NCBI RefSeq assembly: GCF_016584085.1
Contig: NZ_NRSJ01000005.1
Location: forward strand, 1 to 64,000
DNA: 64,000 bases
Direction: 5' to 3'
Source: Halochromatium glycolicum
GTDB taxonomy: Bacteria; Pseudomonadota; Gammaproteobacteria; Chromatiales; Chromatiaceae
In this document: positions 34,620-42,302 of the stretch, in pieces
Layout of the letters: every line of letters starts with the position of its first letter
Numbering within the stretch: position 1 is the first letter of the stretch
Translations under genes and position numbers: made by a program
Notes under the pieces: generated by a model
What the model was told of the DNA's origin: nothing
The model's input: only the letters and a program-made list of their open reading frames with translations
Databases searched by the model: none

Positions 34620-34946
34620 TGGATAATGACTCCACTAGCGATAGCGAACTCAGTGGCCTCGAGGGAGGTCTCGCCCCTTGCGCTCCACGGCCGAGTCCAC
34701 AGTGCTCGAACGATCCCTTGGATCGCCCGGCCGGAGGTTGCGGTTCTTGTCTACACGCAGTCAGACCACAACCACATTGGAGTATAAGCATTACAGGACA
34801 TTCAGCGCGACTCATACATTTTCGGACGTTATAACTGTTACTAATCGCTCGATCGAGACGAATCCGAACATCCAGCATTTTCCGAAGGGGTAGGCGTCGA
34901 GCAAGAAGCCCGTCTGCGATCTACGTCGGATCGCCACCAATCGCCA
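34620..34946. other. Promoter-containing region upstream of aprM
   Basis: 327 bp between the aprM start (34619) and the 3' end of the unknown gene at 34947. The section 34770-34850 is AT-rich, and on the minus strand contains TATACT at about 34783-34788, a possible -10. No convincing -35 is present at the standard distance, so an activator may be needed. No gene is visible. Confidence 0.4.
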
Positions 34947-35858
34947 TCATTGGTAGTGCACGCCGTCACGGCGACCCATCACGTAAGGCGCCTCGCCAGC
35001 GGCCAGCCGCAGCCGCGCCTCGACTCGGATCTTGTCCATAACCGCCTTGTCTGCGACCTCGGGGTAAAGCGGGAAGAAGCGCGCCACATCGAGCGCATTG
35101 GCCTTCGCGGCCCACTCCATACGGCGACGCTCCTCCAAGCCGACACCGTGCAGCATCAACAGGCGCGGTGCCTGACGGTGCAAGTATCGCTGACAAAGAG
35201 TCTGCTGTTCGTCGTTGCACCAGTCCTCGCGCACGAGAAACGGCGGAAAGGACTCCTCGTCGTTATAGCGCCGCGTGAACCACCGCGCCCGCGGCTTTGC
35301 TCCTGCTCGCTCAGCTACAGCGCGTTCCAAGCGGTAATTGACGGGACCATAGGCGTTGCTCTGTTCGGCTTCGGTGGTCTCGATAGGCATCACCGCGGCA
35401 GGCAGCGCGCGCCACTCCGTGAGCTTCGGGAAGGAGGCCATCTCCGAGGCGTCCGTGCAGGAGAAGATCAGCGCGAGCGGGGAGTCATCCGCCGGGTCGA
35501 GCAGCCAGTATTCATAACGATCGGCGGCGTCGAAGGGCAAGGTGGCCCCGACCAGAAAACGCGCCAGCTCCAGGATGCGATCATCCACCACCCCCTCCTC
35601 TGTGGTGGGGTTGTCGATGACGCTCTGAAGATCCCGTTGGCGGATGTGCGCCGCCCGGATGAAGCGGCCCTTCTGCGGACCGCCGACGCGACCGTTGGCA
35701 AAGATGAACTGGAATTCCCACAGCTCGCCGTCCATCGACAAGGCCCGGGCGAGCTCGGTCTCTGCGATCTGGACTTGAGCGGAGAACGGCTGCAGCAGGC
35801 GCTGGGAGTGGGCTTTGATCACGGGATACAGCCCTAGTGCGACGCAGCCGCTGGCCAC
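34947..35858 (-). CDS. Unknown protein, second gene of a two-gene set upstream of aprM
   Basis: 303 residues from GTG 35858 (GTG 35822 is an alternative; the longer form overlaps the preceding gene by 25 bp). No domain is recognised. Features: an N-terminal polar region, LWEFQFIFANGRVGGPQKGR, WFTRRYNDEESFPPFLVRED, and a basic C-terminus ending GRRDGVHYQ. It is rich in Arg, Trp and acidic residues, with no signal peptide or membrane segment. It follows another unknown gene on the same strand, with no intergenic space, so the two are coexpressed. Confidence 0.65.
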   Translation of the reverse strand: MASGCVALGLYPVIKAHSQRLLQPFSAQVQIAETELARALSMDGELWEFQFIFANGRVGGPQKGRFIRAAHIRQRDLQSVIDNPTTEEGVVDDRILELARFLVGATLPFDAADRYEYWLLDPADDSPLALIFSCTDASEMASFPKLTEWRALPAAVMPIETTEAEQSNAYGPVNYRLERAVAERAGAKPRARWFTRRYNDEESFPPFLVREDWCNDEQQTLCQRYLHRQAPRLLMLHGVGLEERRRMEWAAKANALDVARFFPLYPEVADKAVMDKIRVEARLRLAAGEAPYVMGRRDGVHYQ

Positions 35859-36568
35859 CTTGCCATATAGTCGCGCAAGACCTCGGTAACGGCCTCGGGC
35901 ACGTTCTGGACCGCGGCTTGGCGCATCCCGTCGGCGAGGAAACCAGGCATATCGTCCGGAAGCCGTCGCCCCATGTTATCGAAGGTGCGATGCATCAGAT
36001 CAGGATCGAGGGATCGTGTCGCGGCAATTCCCGCATTCAGGTTGATCACACGCCACGGCCGCCATGCGTCACCCCGATCCTCGTCGAGCTGTATCCTCAC
36101 CGACGCCGCCTCGATCACCTCCTCCATCATCCCGCAGAGGGCGCAAAGATCGCCGGTTGAGCGCGTCCCGTTGACGATCATCCCGAAACCGTCGGCCGTG
36201 CCTTCGAGATTGTCGATCGTTGCGCCACGGCGCGCCATCCAGACCCCGATTGACGCACATAGGCGCGCCACCGTGTCGCGCTTGTCTATGATCTCCAGTT
36301 TGCGAACCAGGAAGGCGAGCCGGTCCAGCAGGTCCAGCCCGTAGGCGCAGAATTCGTCCAGCTCATCCTGCTCCAAGACCGCCGCACCGGCCTCGAGCGC
36401 ACCGGCGATCTGAAAGAAATCGGACAGCGCACGCGCCAAGGTCAGCGGGCCATTCTCGTCCTCCATGATCGACTGCGCCTCGTCGCTTTGGGCGAGCACG
36501 GCCTGGGTGACGTCGAGGGCGAGGTCGGAGATCGCATCGTTGCGGACATCAAGCGGGGTTTGAGTCAC
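35834..36568 (-). CDS. Unknown soluble protein, first gene of the same set
   Basis: 244 residues from GTG 36568, preceded by GAGGT at suitable spacing. It is largely helical and acidic (MEDENGPLTLARALSDFFQI, EFCAYGLDLLDRLAFLVRKL). A Cys-containing section (TGDLCALCGMMEEVIEAASV) has a CxxC pair that might bind metal. No family recognised. It overlaps the next unknown gene. Position between slyD-like and aprM genes suggests, but does not show, a link to sulfur metabolism. Confidence 0.65.
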   Translation of the reverse strand: MTQTPLDVRNDAISDLALDVTQAVLAQSDEAQSIMEDENGPLTLARALSDFFQIAGALEAGAAVLEQDELDEFCAYGLDLLDRLAFLVRKLEIIDKRDTVARLCASIGVWMARRGATIDNLEGTADGFGMIVNGTRSTGDLCALCGMMEEVIEAASVRIQLDEDRGDAWRPWRVINLNAGIAATRSLDPDLMHRTFDNMGRRLPDDMPGFLADGMRQAAVQNVPEAVTEVLRDYMARWPAAASH

Positions 36569-36688
36569 TGGTTCTACCTCAGGCCGTACGCGAGAGAGAG
36601 TTGGGATGTTGGCGCGGGCCTTCAAATACAGCGGACGAGGGATTGGGCGCTGGCCCGCGACCAAAACGGGTCGCGGAGCTGGCTGACG

Positions 36689-36733
36689 CGATGGGACCTG
36701 CCTCGATGGGACCTGCCTCGATGGGACCTGCCT
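36689..36733. repeat. Three perfect tandem copies of a 15-bp unit
   Basis: CGATGGGACCTGCCT occurs three times in a row, then breaks off after CGATGAG. It lies in the divergent gap between the unknown gene (start 36568) and the second SlyD-like gene (start 36850). Perfect identity indicates recent slippage; it may alter promoter spacing. Confidence 0.85.
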
Positions 36734-36849
36734 CGATGAGTAGCCCAGGTATCATGGCCCAGCGATTTGACAAGCCGCCTCTCATCCCACCTGCCCTACA
36801 GATCAAGTCCGACCGCACGAGCCTCTCGAGCCGCTGAAAGGAGCTACCT

Positions 36850-37347
36850 ATGAGCGAAGCCCGTCCAAACGCTATCCGCGACGGTAAATACGTTGAGCTG
36901 ACCTATGTGGTCCGCGACAGCAAGACCGGTGACATCCTGACCGAGGTCACCAAGCCTCGACACTATGTTCACGGCGTCAACGAGATCCTGTCGCCGGCGA
37001 TCACGCGCGAGCTCGAGGGCAAGACCGAGGGCCAGCGGGTCGACCTCCTCGTCGACTGCTCCGAGATCTACGGCCCAAGGGACGAGTGCTTGGTCATCAC
37101 CGAGAAGATGTCCGTCGTGCCGCGCGAATACCGCCAGCTCGGCAGCCAAATCCTGATGGAGAACAACCTCGGACAGATGAAGAGCTTCCTGGTGACCAAG
37201 ATCGAGGGCGACAGCATCACCTTCGATGGCAACAACCCGCTCGCCGGACGCGAGGTCATCTACCAGGTCAAGGTCCTGCTGGTGCGCAACGCGACCGAGG
37301 AAGAGAACGAATACGGCGGCAAGCGCGACGAGCCTGACGCCTGTTGA
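36850..37347 (+). CDS. Second SlyD-like FKBP peptidyl-prolyl isomerase
   Basis: 165 residues with AAAGGAG upstream of the ATG. It is a clear paralogue of the gene at 30364: shared stretches include KYVELxYxVxDxKTG, YVHGVNxxLS and SExYGPRDExLVxTxxxxxV. DGNNPLAGREV replaces DGNHPLCGR. It also lacks a His-rich tail. It is probably a cytoplasmic folding helper. It converges with cysC and is alone in its transcript. Confidence 0.85.
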   Translation: MSEARPNAIRDGKYVELTYVVRDSKTGDILTEVTKPRHYVHGVNEILSPAITRELEGKTEGQRVDLLVDCSEIYGPRDECLVITEKMSVVPREYRQLGSQILMENNLGQMKSFLVTKIEGDSITFDGNNPLAGREVIYQVKVLLVRNATEEENEYGGKRDEPDAC

Positions 37348-37467
37348 TACGGCAAGGACCCGCGTTCCCAACGGCAGCGCCTAAGCAAAGAGGCCGGCAA
37401 GCAGGCGCTGACTACCGAGCGCGTTCACACCAACGCTCCAGGGTCGACAACCAGCGGCTGCTGCAAG

Positions 37468-37492
37468 CGCCGTTGCCCGGGGCGCAACGGCG
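37468..37492. terminator. Hairpin between convergent slyD-like gene and cysC
   Basis: CGCCGTTGC and its exact complement GCAACGGCG surround a GC-only loop. It lies about 120 bp after the slyD-like stop and 50 bp before the cysC stop, so it may end both transcripts. No T-run. Confidence 0.5.
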
Positions 37493-37540
37493 CGGCGCAG
37501 CGGCCTCAGCGGCCAGGGTGCGAAAAGCCGACCGGGTGAG

Positions 37541-38203
37541 CTAGTCGCTCTCGGGCAAGATACCGCGTTTGACCAGATCATCGATGACCTCGCCCGCGAG
37601 CGCTTCCGGGGTATGCTCGCCCGCACGGAGGGTCAGTTCCGGCGCCGATGGCGCCTCGTAAGGGTCATCGATCCCAGTGAAGTGCCGGATCTGCCCGGCG
37701 CGGGCCTTCTTGTAGAGCCCCTTTGGATCACGTTGCTCGCAGACCTCCAATGGGGTGTCGACGAACACCTCGATGAAATCGCCCTCTCTCATCGTCGCGC
37801 GCACCCGATCGCGATCGATCCGGTACGGACTGATGAAGGCTGTCAATGCGATGGTGCCAGCCTCGCAGAACAGCTGGGCAACAGCGCCGATCCGACGGAT
37901 GTTCTCTTCCCGGTCAATGGCTGAAAACCCGAGGCCGAAGCGGTCCGCGAATGCCTCACCATGGCTCTCCTTGAGCATACCCGGGGCGGCATTGAGTCCG
38001 TGGCGAACATTATCGCCGTCGAGCACTGCACTCTTGATACCGCGTGCAGCGAGCATGTGATCAACCACATTGGCCAATGTGCTCTTACCGGACCCGCTGA
38101 GGCCGGTAAACCAGATCACGCAGCCACGATGGCCATGCAGGCGCTCGCGCTCTTCGCGCGTAACCCGATGCTCGTGCCAGGTGATATTGGTATCGTTCTC
38201 CAT
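37541..38203 (-). CDS. cysC: Adenylylsulfate (APS) kinase
   Basis: 220 residues. Walker A is WFTGLSGSGKSTLAN. Other APS kinase motifs are LDGDNVRHGLN, FSAIDREENIRRIG and ALTAFISPYRIDRDRVRA; the C-terminal substrate region is DPKGLYKKARAGQIRHFTGI. It phosphorylates APS to PAPS. It stands apart from a cysDN pair, and in a window holding sat and apr it could draw on the APS of the dissimilatory pathway. It is the first gene on the far side of the sulfur region. Confidence 0.92.
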   Translation of the reverse strand: MENDTNITWHEHRVTREERERLHGHRGCVIWFTGLSGSGKSTLANVVDHMLAARGIKSAVLDGDNVRHGLNAAPGMLKESHGEAFADRFGLGFSAIDREENIRRIGAVAQLFCEAGTIALTAFISPYRIDRDRVRATMREGDFIEVFVDTPLEVCEQRDPKGLYKKARAGQIRHFTGIDDPYEAPSAPELTLRAGEHTPEALAGEVIDDLVKRGILPESD

Positions 38204-38599
38204 CGCAAAGAATCCCGAGGTAAAGGGGTCCGCCCGCCCACAGACGCGACCGACCCGGTTTGACTAGGCGAAGATTGATCACGGTCGGCGCCAACCCAGG
38301 TCGTGGCGAGACAACCGCGGCCAACCCGATGCCCAACACAAGCCGCCTCAGAAGGCGGCAGCCCAAAGAGCGCGGCTTAACCCGAAGAAGCAAGCCGAGC
38401 CTACTGTACCCGCTGGCCCGAGGCAATTGCCAGGCCATACATCGTCCGACCAAGGCCCCCGACAGCGAGCCCAAGCCCCTTCAGCATCGGGCAATTGTGA
38501 TCTTGTGCACAGGACGACCGAGCCCCCTCGGCAAGTCCTGGACAGCAATCGGACTATGTATTAGTATTTGCTTATCTACTAAGCAAGCGGAGCTCGGTC
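38204..38599. other. Gene-free stretch upstream of cysC
   Basis: 396 bp. It contains the cysC promoter region. A short AT-rich section at 38550-38590 (TATGTATTAGTATTTGCTTATC) resembles a promoter for the small membrane ORF that follows at 38600. No gene is recognisable. Confidence 0.4.
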
Positions 38600-38824
38600 A
38601 TGTTAGTCAATTGTCGTACCATGCGCGCCGCCGTGATGATGTCAGGTCTCCTTCTTGTTATGGGCCTCATGCTCGGGGTTGTCGCAATCTGGACCCCCTT
38701 GGCGGTTCCGACCAGCCAACTTTCGCTGATGCTGGTACTCGCGGCGGCGTTGCTGTTGGCAGTCACCTTCGTAGTGGCCTTGATCCCCGGCGTCTCACGC
38801 CATCTGGACGAGTGCCGGCATTAG
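38600..38824 (+). CDS. Small two-helix membrane protein ending inside a MITE
   Basis: 74 residues. Two hydrophobic segments (MMSGLLLVMGLMLGVVAIW and MLVLAAALLLAVTFVVALIP) make a hairpin. The stop codon TAG (38822-38824) is supplied by the left end of MITE copy 3, so the reading frame is probably truncated relative to an original gene. No family recognised. Confidence 0.5.
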   Translation: MLVNCRTMRAAVMMSGLLLVMGLMLGVVAIWTPLAVPTSQLSLMLVLAAALLLAVTFVVALIPGVSRHLDECRH

Positions 38825-38984
38825 GCGATTGCCGGAAAAGCTCGTACCGAATTGCGCAGGATTTTCGTTTGCCTTCGAGGAGCGTCGCCGGGAGCATAGC
38901 CGGGCTATGTGACCGGCGGCGCGACGAAGAAGGCGAGCGAAAAGACCAGCAAGGCGGTATGAGCTTTGACAGAAATCGCCTTAG
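38821..38984 (+). repeat. Copy 3 of the 164-bp palindromic MITE-like repeat, intact
   Basis: Almost identical to the copy at 3165-3328 over its full 164 bp. It begins TTAGGCGATTGCCGG and ends GAAATCGCCTTAG. It interrupts or ends the small membrane ORF and lies just downstream of tyrA, where aroA would be expected. Confidence 0.92.
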
Positions 38985-39096
38985 TTCATCAGGGACCGGA
39001 CAACATCGGCCTGTGCCTAGGGGCGAGGGCTGGGGACCGGGGGCAGGATGCCCCCACTGCACGCAGCAGCTGCCCGGCTGTTCAGTATCGATCCAT

Positions 39097-39975
39097 CTAG
39101 GAAACACCTTCGTCGATCCCATCGACATAACGCTCCCGTGCAGCGCGCGCCCGACCGAAGATGCGCAGCAGCGCCTCGCCATCCTTCCGACGAATCGCGT
39201 CCGACAGCTCGGTCATCTCGCTGCCGAAACGCGTGAGCATCGCTGTCAACGCCTCTGAATTGGCGAGGCAGATATCCCGCCACATCTCCGGGCTCGATGA
39301 GGCGATACGACTAAAATCACGAAAGCCTCCGGCAGCATAGCGAAAGATCTCGTCATTGCTGCCCAGCCTCGTCAGCGCATCGACCAAGCCGAATGCCAGC
39401 ATATGCGGAAGGTGGCTGGTTGCGGCCAACACCTCGTCATGATGCGCGACGCTCATCTCGGTGACCTCAGAGCCAACGCGCTCCCACATCGCGCGGACCC
39501 GTTCGATCGCCTGCGGATCGGTCTCAGCGAGGGGCGTCAGGATCACGCGTCGGTTCTGATACAGCTCGGGGAAAGACGCCTCGACCCCGCTGCGCTCGGT
39601 TCCGGCAATCGGATGCCCTGGCACAAACCATGACGGGATCTCGCCGAACACCTGCACCGCATCGGCGATCACACTGCCTTTGACGCTGCCGCCATCGGTG
39701 ATCACGGCCTGCTCGGCCAGTTGCCCCTGAATGCGGGCAAAGACGCCCGCGATCGCGCCCAGTGGAACGGCGATGAAGACCATATCGGCATTGGCGACGG
39801 CCTTGCCCGGGTCCTGGCAATACGCATCGATCACCCCGAGTGCCTGCGCGCGCTCGAGATGTTCGATCGAGCGACCACAGCCGATCACCTCGCCGACGGC
39901 ATCGTTCGCTCTCAAGGCCCGCGCAAGCGATCCACCGATGAGACCGACCCCAATGACGGCGAGACGCTCGATCAT
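39097..39975 (-). CDS. tyrA: Prephenate (or arogenate) dehydrogenase
   Basis: 292 residues. NAD-binding motif LAVIGVGLIGGSLARAL is at the N-terminus. HPIAGTERSGVEAS and ATSHLPHMLAFGLVDAL are the catalytic-domain motifs with the substrate His residues. AAGGFRDFSRIASSSPEMWR is also typical. No ACT or chorismate mutase domain is attached. It makes 4-hydroxyphenylpyruvate (or tyrosine). ATG overlaps the hisC stop by 4 bp. In many gammaproteobacteria aroA and cmk follow; here MITE copy 3 does. Confidence 0.95.
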   Translation of the reverse strand: MIERLAVIGVGLIGGSLARALRANDAVGEVIGCGRSIEHLERAQALGVIDAYCQDPGKAVANADMVFIAVPLGAIAGVFARIQGQLAEQAVITDGGSVKGSVIADAVQVFGEIPSWFVPGHPIAGTERSGVEASFPELYQNRRVILTPLAETDPQAIERVRAMWERVGSEVTEMSVAHHDEVLAATSHLPHMLAFGLVDALTRLGSNDEIFRYAAGGFRDFSRIASSSPEMWRDICLANSEALTAMLTRFGSEMTELSDAIRRKDGEALLRIFGRARAARERYVDGIDEGVS

Positions 39976-41105
39976 TTCGGCGTGACCGCGCTGCCCCGGT
40001 CCAGCACGCGCGCGAGTGCAGCGAGCATGCGGTCGTTTTCGGTCTCGAGCCCGATGCTAATGCGCAGATGAGTCGGTAGGCCATAGTTCGCGACCGGGCG
40101 GCAGATGACCCCCTCGCGCAACAGTGCCTGATCGACCGGGCCAGCGGGCCGATCGAGATCCACCGTCACGAAATTGCCGACCGAAGGGATATAACTGAGC
40201 CCCAGCGACGTCAACTCGGCGCTCACCCGCTCCATCTCGCGGCGATTGTGTGCGACCGACCGTGCGACATGCTCCTGATCACCTAGCGCCGCGATCGCCG
40301 CCGCCTGAGCCGGCGCGTTCACATTGAACGGATGGCGGACCCGGTTCAGGAGTTCCGCCACATCGGGATGACTCAGGCCGTAGCCGACCCTGAGGGCAGC
40401 CAGGCCATGCACCTTGGCAAAGGTTCGGGTCACGATCAGATTCGGAAACTGATCGAGCCAAAGGCTGGTATCCGGGTAGTCGTCCTGGCCGACGTACTCG
40501 AAGTAGGCCTCGTCGACGACGGCCATGCAGTGATCCGGCAGTGCCGACAAGAAGGCGCGCAGCGGCTCGGCGGCCACCCAGGTGCCGGTCGGGTTGTTGG
40601 GATTGGCAATCCAGACCACGCCGGTGCGCTCGTTGACGAGCGCTCCCATCGCATCGAGGTCATGCCCATGATCGCGCGCTGGCGCCACCCGCGCGGTCGC
40701 GCCAACGGCCGCTGTTGCGAGCGGGTACACCGCGAACGCATGCTCAGAGAACAGGGATTCGCGTCCCGGATGCAGAAATACCCGCGCGACCAGGTCCAGT
40801 ACATCATTGGACCCGTTGCCGACCGTGATCTGTTCCGGCGCGATCGCATGATGCGCCGCGATTGCAGCGCGCAGTGCAAAGGCCCCGCCGTCCGGATAAC
40901 GACCGAGCTCCGCGGCCTCGGCCCGATAAGCGGCCCGCGCCGCCTCGCCGCATCCAAGCGGATTCTCGTTCGACGCCAGCTTGACCGGGTCGACGATGCC
41001 GAGCTCACGCTCGAGCTCGCTGATCGGCTTGCCCGGCACATAGGGTCTCAGCCCGGCAATCTGCGCGGCGGCGAGGTTCAGGAAAGGATTATCGGCAACA
41101 GACAT
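39972..41105 (-). CDS. hisC: Histidinol-phosphate aminotransferase family protein
   Basis: 377 residues, fold-type I PLP enzyme. The family stretches are KLASNENPLGCGEAARAAYR, VGNGSNDVLDLVARVFLHPG, VWIANPNNPTGTWV and VVDEAYFEYVG. The PLP Lys is in VTRTFAKVHGLAALRVGYG. Positioned between pheA and tyrA, this hisC copy (hisC2) probably also transaminates aromatic precursors such as prephenate or phenylpyruvate. Confidence 0.93.
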   Translation of the reverse strand: MSVADNPFLNLAAAQIAGLRPYVPGKPISELERELGIVDPVKLASNENPLGCGEAARAAYRAEAAELGRYPDGGAFALRAAIAAHHAIAPEQITVGNGSNDVLDLVARVFLHPGRESLFSEHAFAVYPLATAAVGATARVAPARDHGHDLDAMGALVNERTGVVWIANPNNPTGTWVAAEPLRAFLSALPDHCMAVVDEAYFEYVGQDDYPDTSLWLDQFPNLIVTRTFAKVHGLAALRVGYGLSHPDVAELLNRVRHPFNVNAPAQAAAIAALGDQEHVARSVAHNRREMERVSAELTSLGLSYIPSVGNFVTVDLDRPAGPVDQALLREGVICRPVANYGLPTHLRISIGLETENDRMLAALARVLDRGSAVTPK

Positions 41106-41129
41106 AGGCGCCCTGACAGAATGGCATTT

Positions 41130-42215
41130 CTAAAGCACCGCCTCCGGATAGGAGCCCAGTACCTTGCACAGGTTGGCCGCACCGCGCAGCTCGGTAATCG
41201 CCTTCGCGACATCCGGCGCCGCGCGGTGCCCGCTCACGTCCACGAAGAAGACGTAGTCCCAGACGCCCTGGCGCGAGGGCCGGGATTCGATGCGGGTCAT
41301 GCTGATGCCCTGGTTGGCGAAGGGCGAGAGCAACCGATGCAGCGCACCGGCCTCGTTGCGACAGGACAGCAGCATGCTGGTCTTGTCATGTCCGCTCGGC
41401 GGCGAATCCTCCGGCCCGATCACGAGAAAGCGGGTGGTATTGCCGGGCTCGTCCTCGATGCGCTGCGCCATCACCCGCAGCGAATAGAGCTCCGCGGCCG
41501 CCTCGCTCGCCACCGCCGCGGCCTGAGGATCACCGGCCGCCAGTTTGGCCGCATCCGCATTGGTGCTGACGGCGATGCGCTCGGCATTCGGCAGAGCACG
41601 ATCCAGCCAGCCCCGGCACTGAGCCAGTGACTGCTGATGGGAGTAGACACGGCGAATGGCGCCGATCTCGGTCGCGGTCGACAACAGATGGTGATGGATG
41701 CGCAAGGTCACTTCGCCGGCGATCAGCAACGGCGAGCGCATGAACATATCGAGGGTATGATTGACGACCCCCTCGGTCGAGTTCTCGACCGGAACGACCC
41801 CGTAATCGCAGGCGCCGGCCTCGACCTCGCGAAAGATGTCACTGATCGCGCCGAATGGCTGCGTGTGCACGGAGTGTCCGAAATGCTTCAGTGCGGCGGC
41901 CTGGGTGAAGGTGCCGGCCGGGCCGAGATAACCGATCTCCAGTGGCTTCTCGAGAGCAAGGCAGGCCGACATGATCTCCCTGAACAGCCGCGCGACCTCT
42001 TCGCCATCGAGCGGGCCGGGGTTCTGCAACTTGATGCGTCTGAGGATCTCCGCCTCGCGCTCGGGCCGATAGTATTTGACCGCCTCGCCGTGCGCGTCCT
42101 TGATCTTGGCGACATCCTGAGCGCATGAGGCGCGCTCGCAGATCAAGCGCAGCAGCTCGGCGTCGATCGTATTGATGCGCTCGCGAACCTGGTTGAGCTG
42201 CTCGTCACTGGTCAT
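41130..42215 (-). CDS. pheA: Chorismate mutase/prephenate dehydratase P-protein
   Basis: 361 residues. Residues 1-90 form an AroQ-type chorismate mutase (INTIDAELLRLICERASCAQ). The prephenate dehydratase domain starts IGYLGPAGTFTQAAALKHFG and has SVHTQPFGAIS and the Thr of STEGVVNHTLD. The C-terminal ACT domain (EAGALHRLLSPFANQGISMT, SRPSRQGVWDYVFFVDVSGH) gives feedback inhibition by phenylalanine. Order serC-serA-pheA-hisC-tyrA is the conserved gammaproteobacterial cluster with serA inserted. Confidence 0.95.
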   Translation of the reverse strand: MTSDEQLNQVRERINTIDAELLRLICERASCAQDVAKIKDAHGEAVKYYRPEREAEILRRIKLQNPGPLDGEEVARLFREIMSACLALEKPLEIGYLGPAGTFTQAAALKHFGHSVHTQPFGAISDIFREVEAGACDYGVVPVENSTEGVVNHTLDMFMRSPLLIAGEVTLRIHHHLLSTATEIGAIRRVYSHQQSLAQCRGWLDRALPNAERIAVSTNADAAKLAAGDPQAAAVASEAAAELYSLRVMAQRIEDEPGNTTRFLVIGPEDSPPSGHDKTSMLLSCRNEAGALHRLLSPFANQGISMTRIESRPSRQGVWDYVFFVDVSGHRAAPDVAKAITELRGAANLCKVLGSYPEAVL

Positions 42216-42302
42216 CGACAGGGTCGCCTCTGCACCATAGAACCCTGCGTCCGACGCACTCGGAACAAATCGCGCCGATCCACGCCGAACGCGCCTACTG
42301 CG

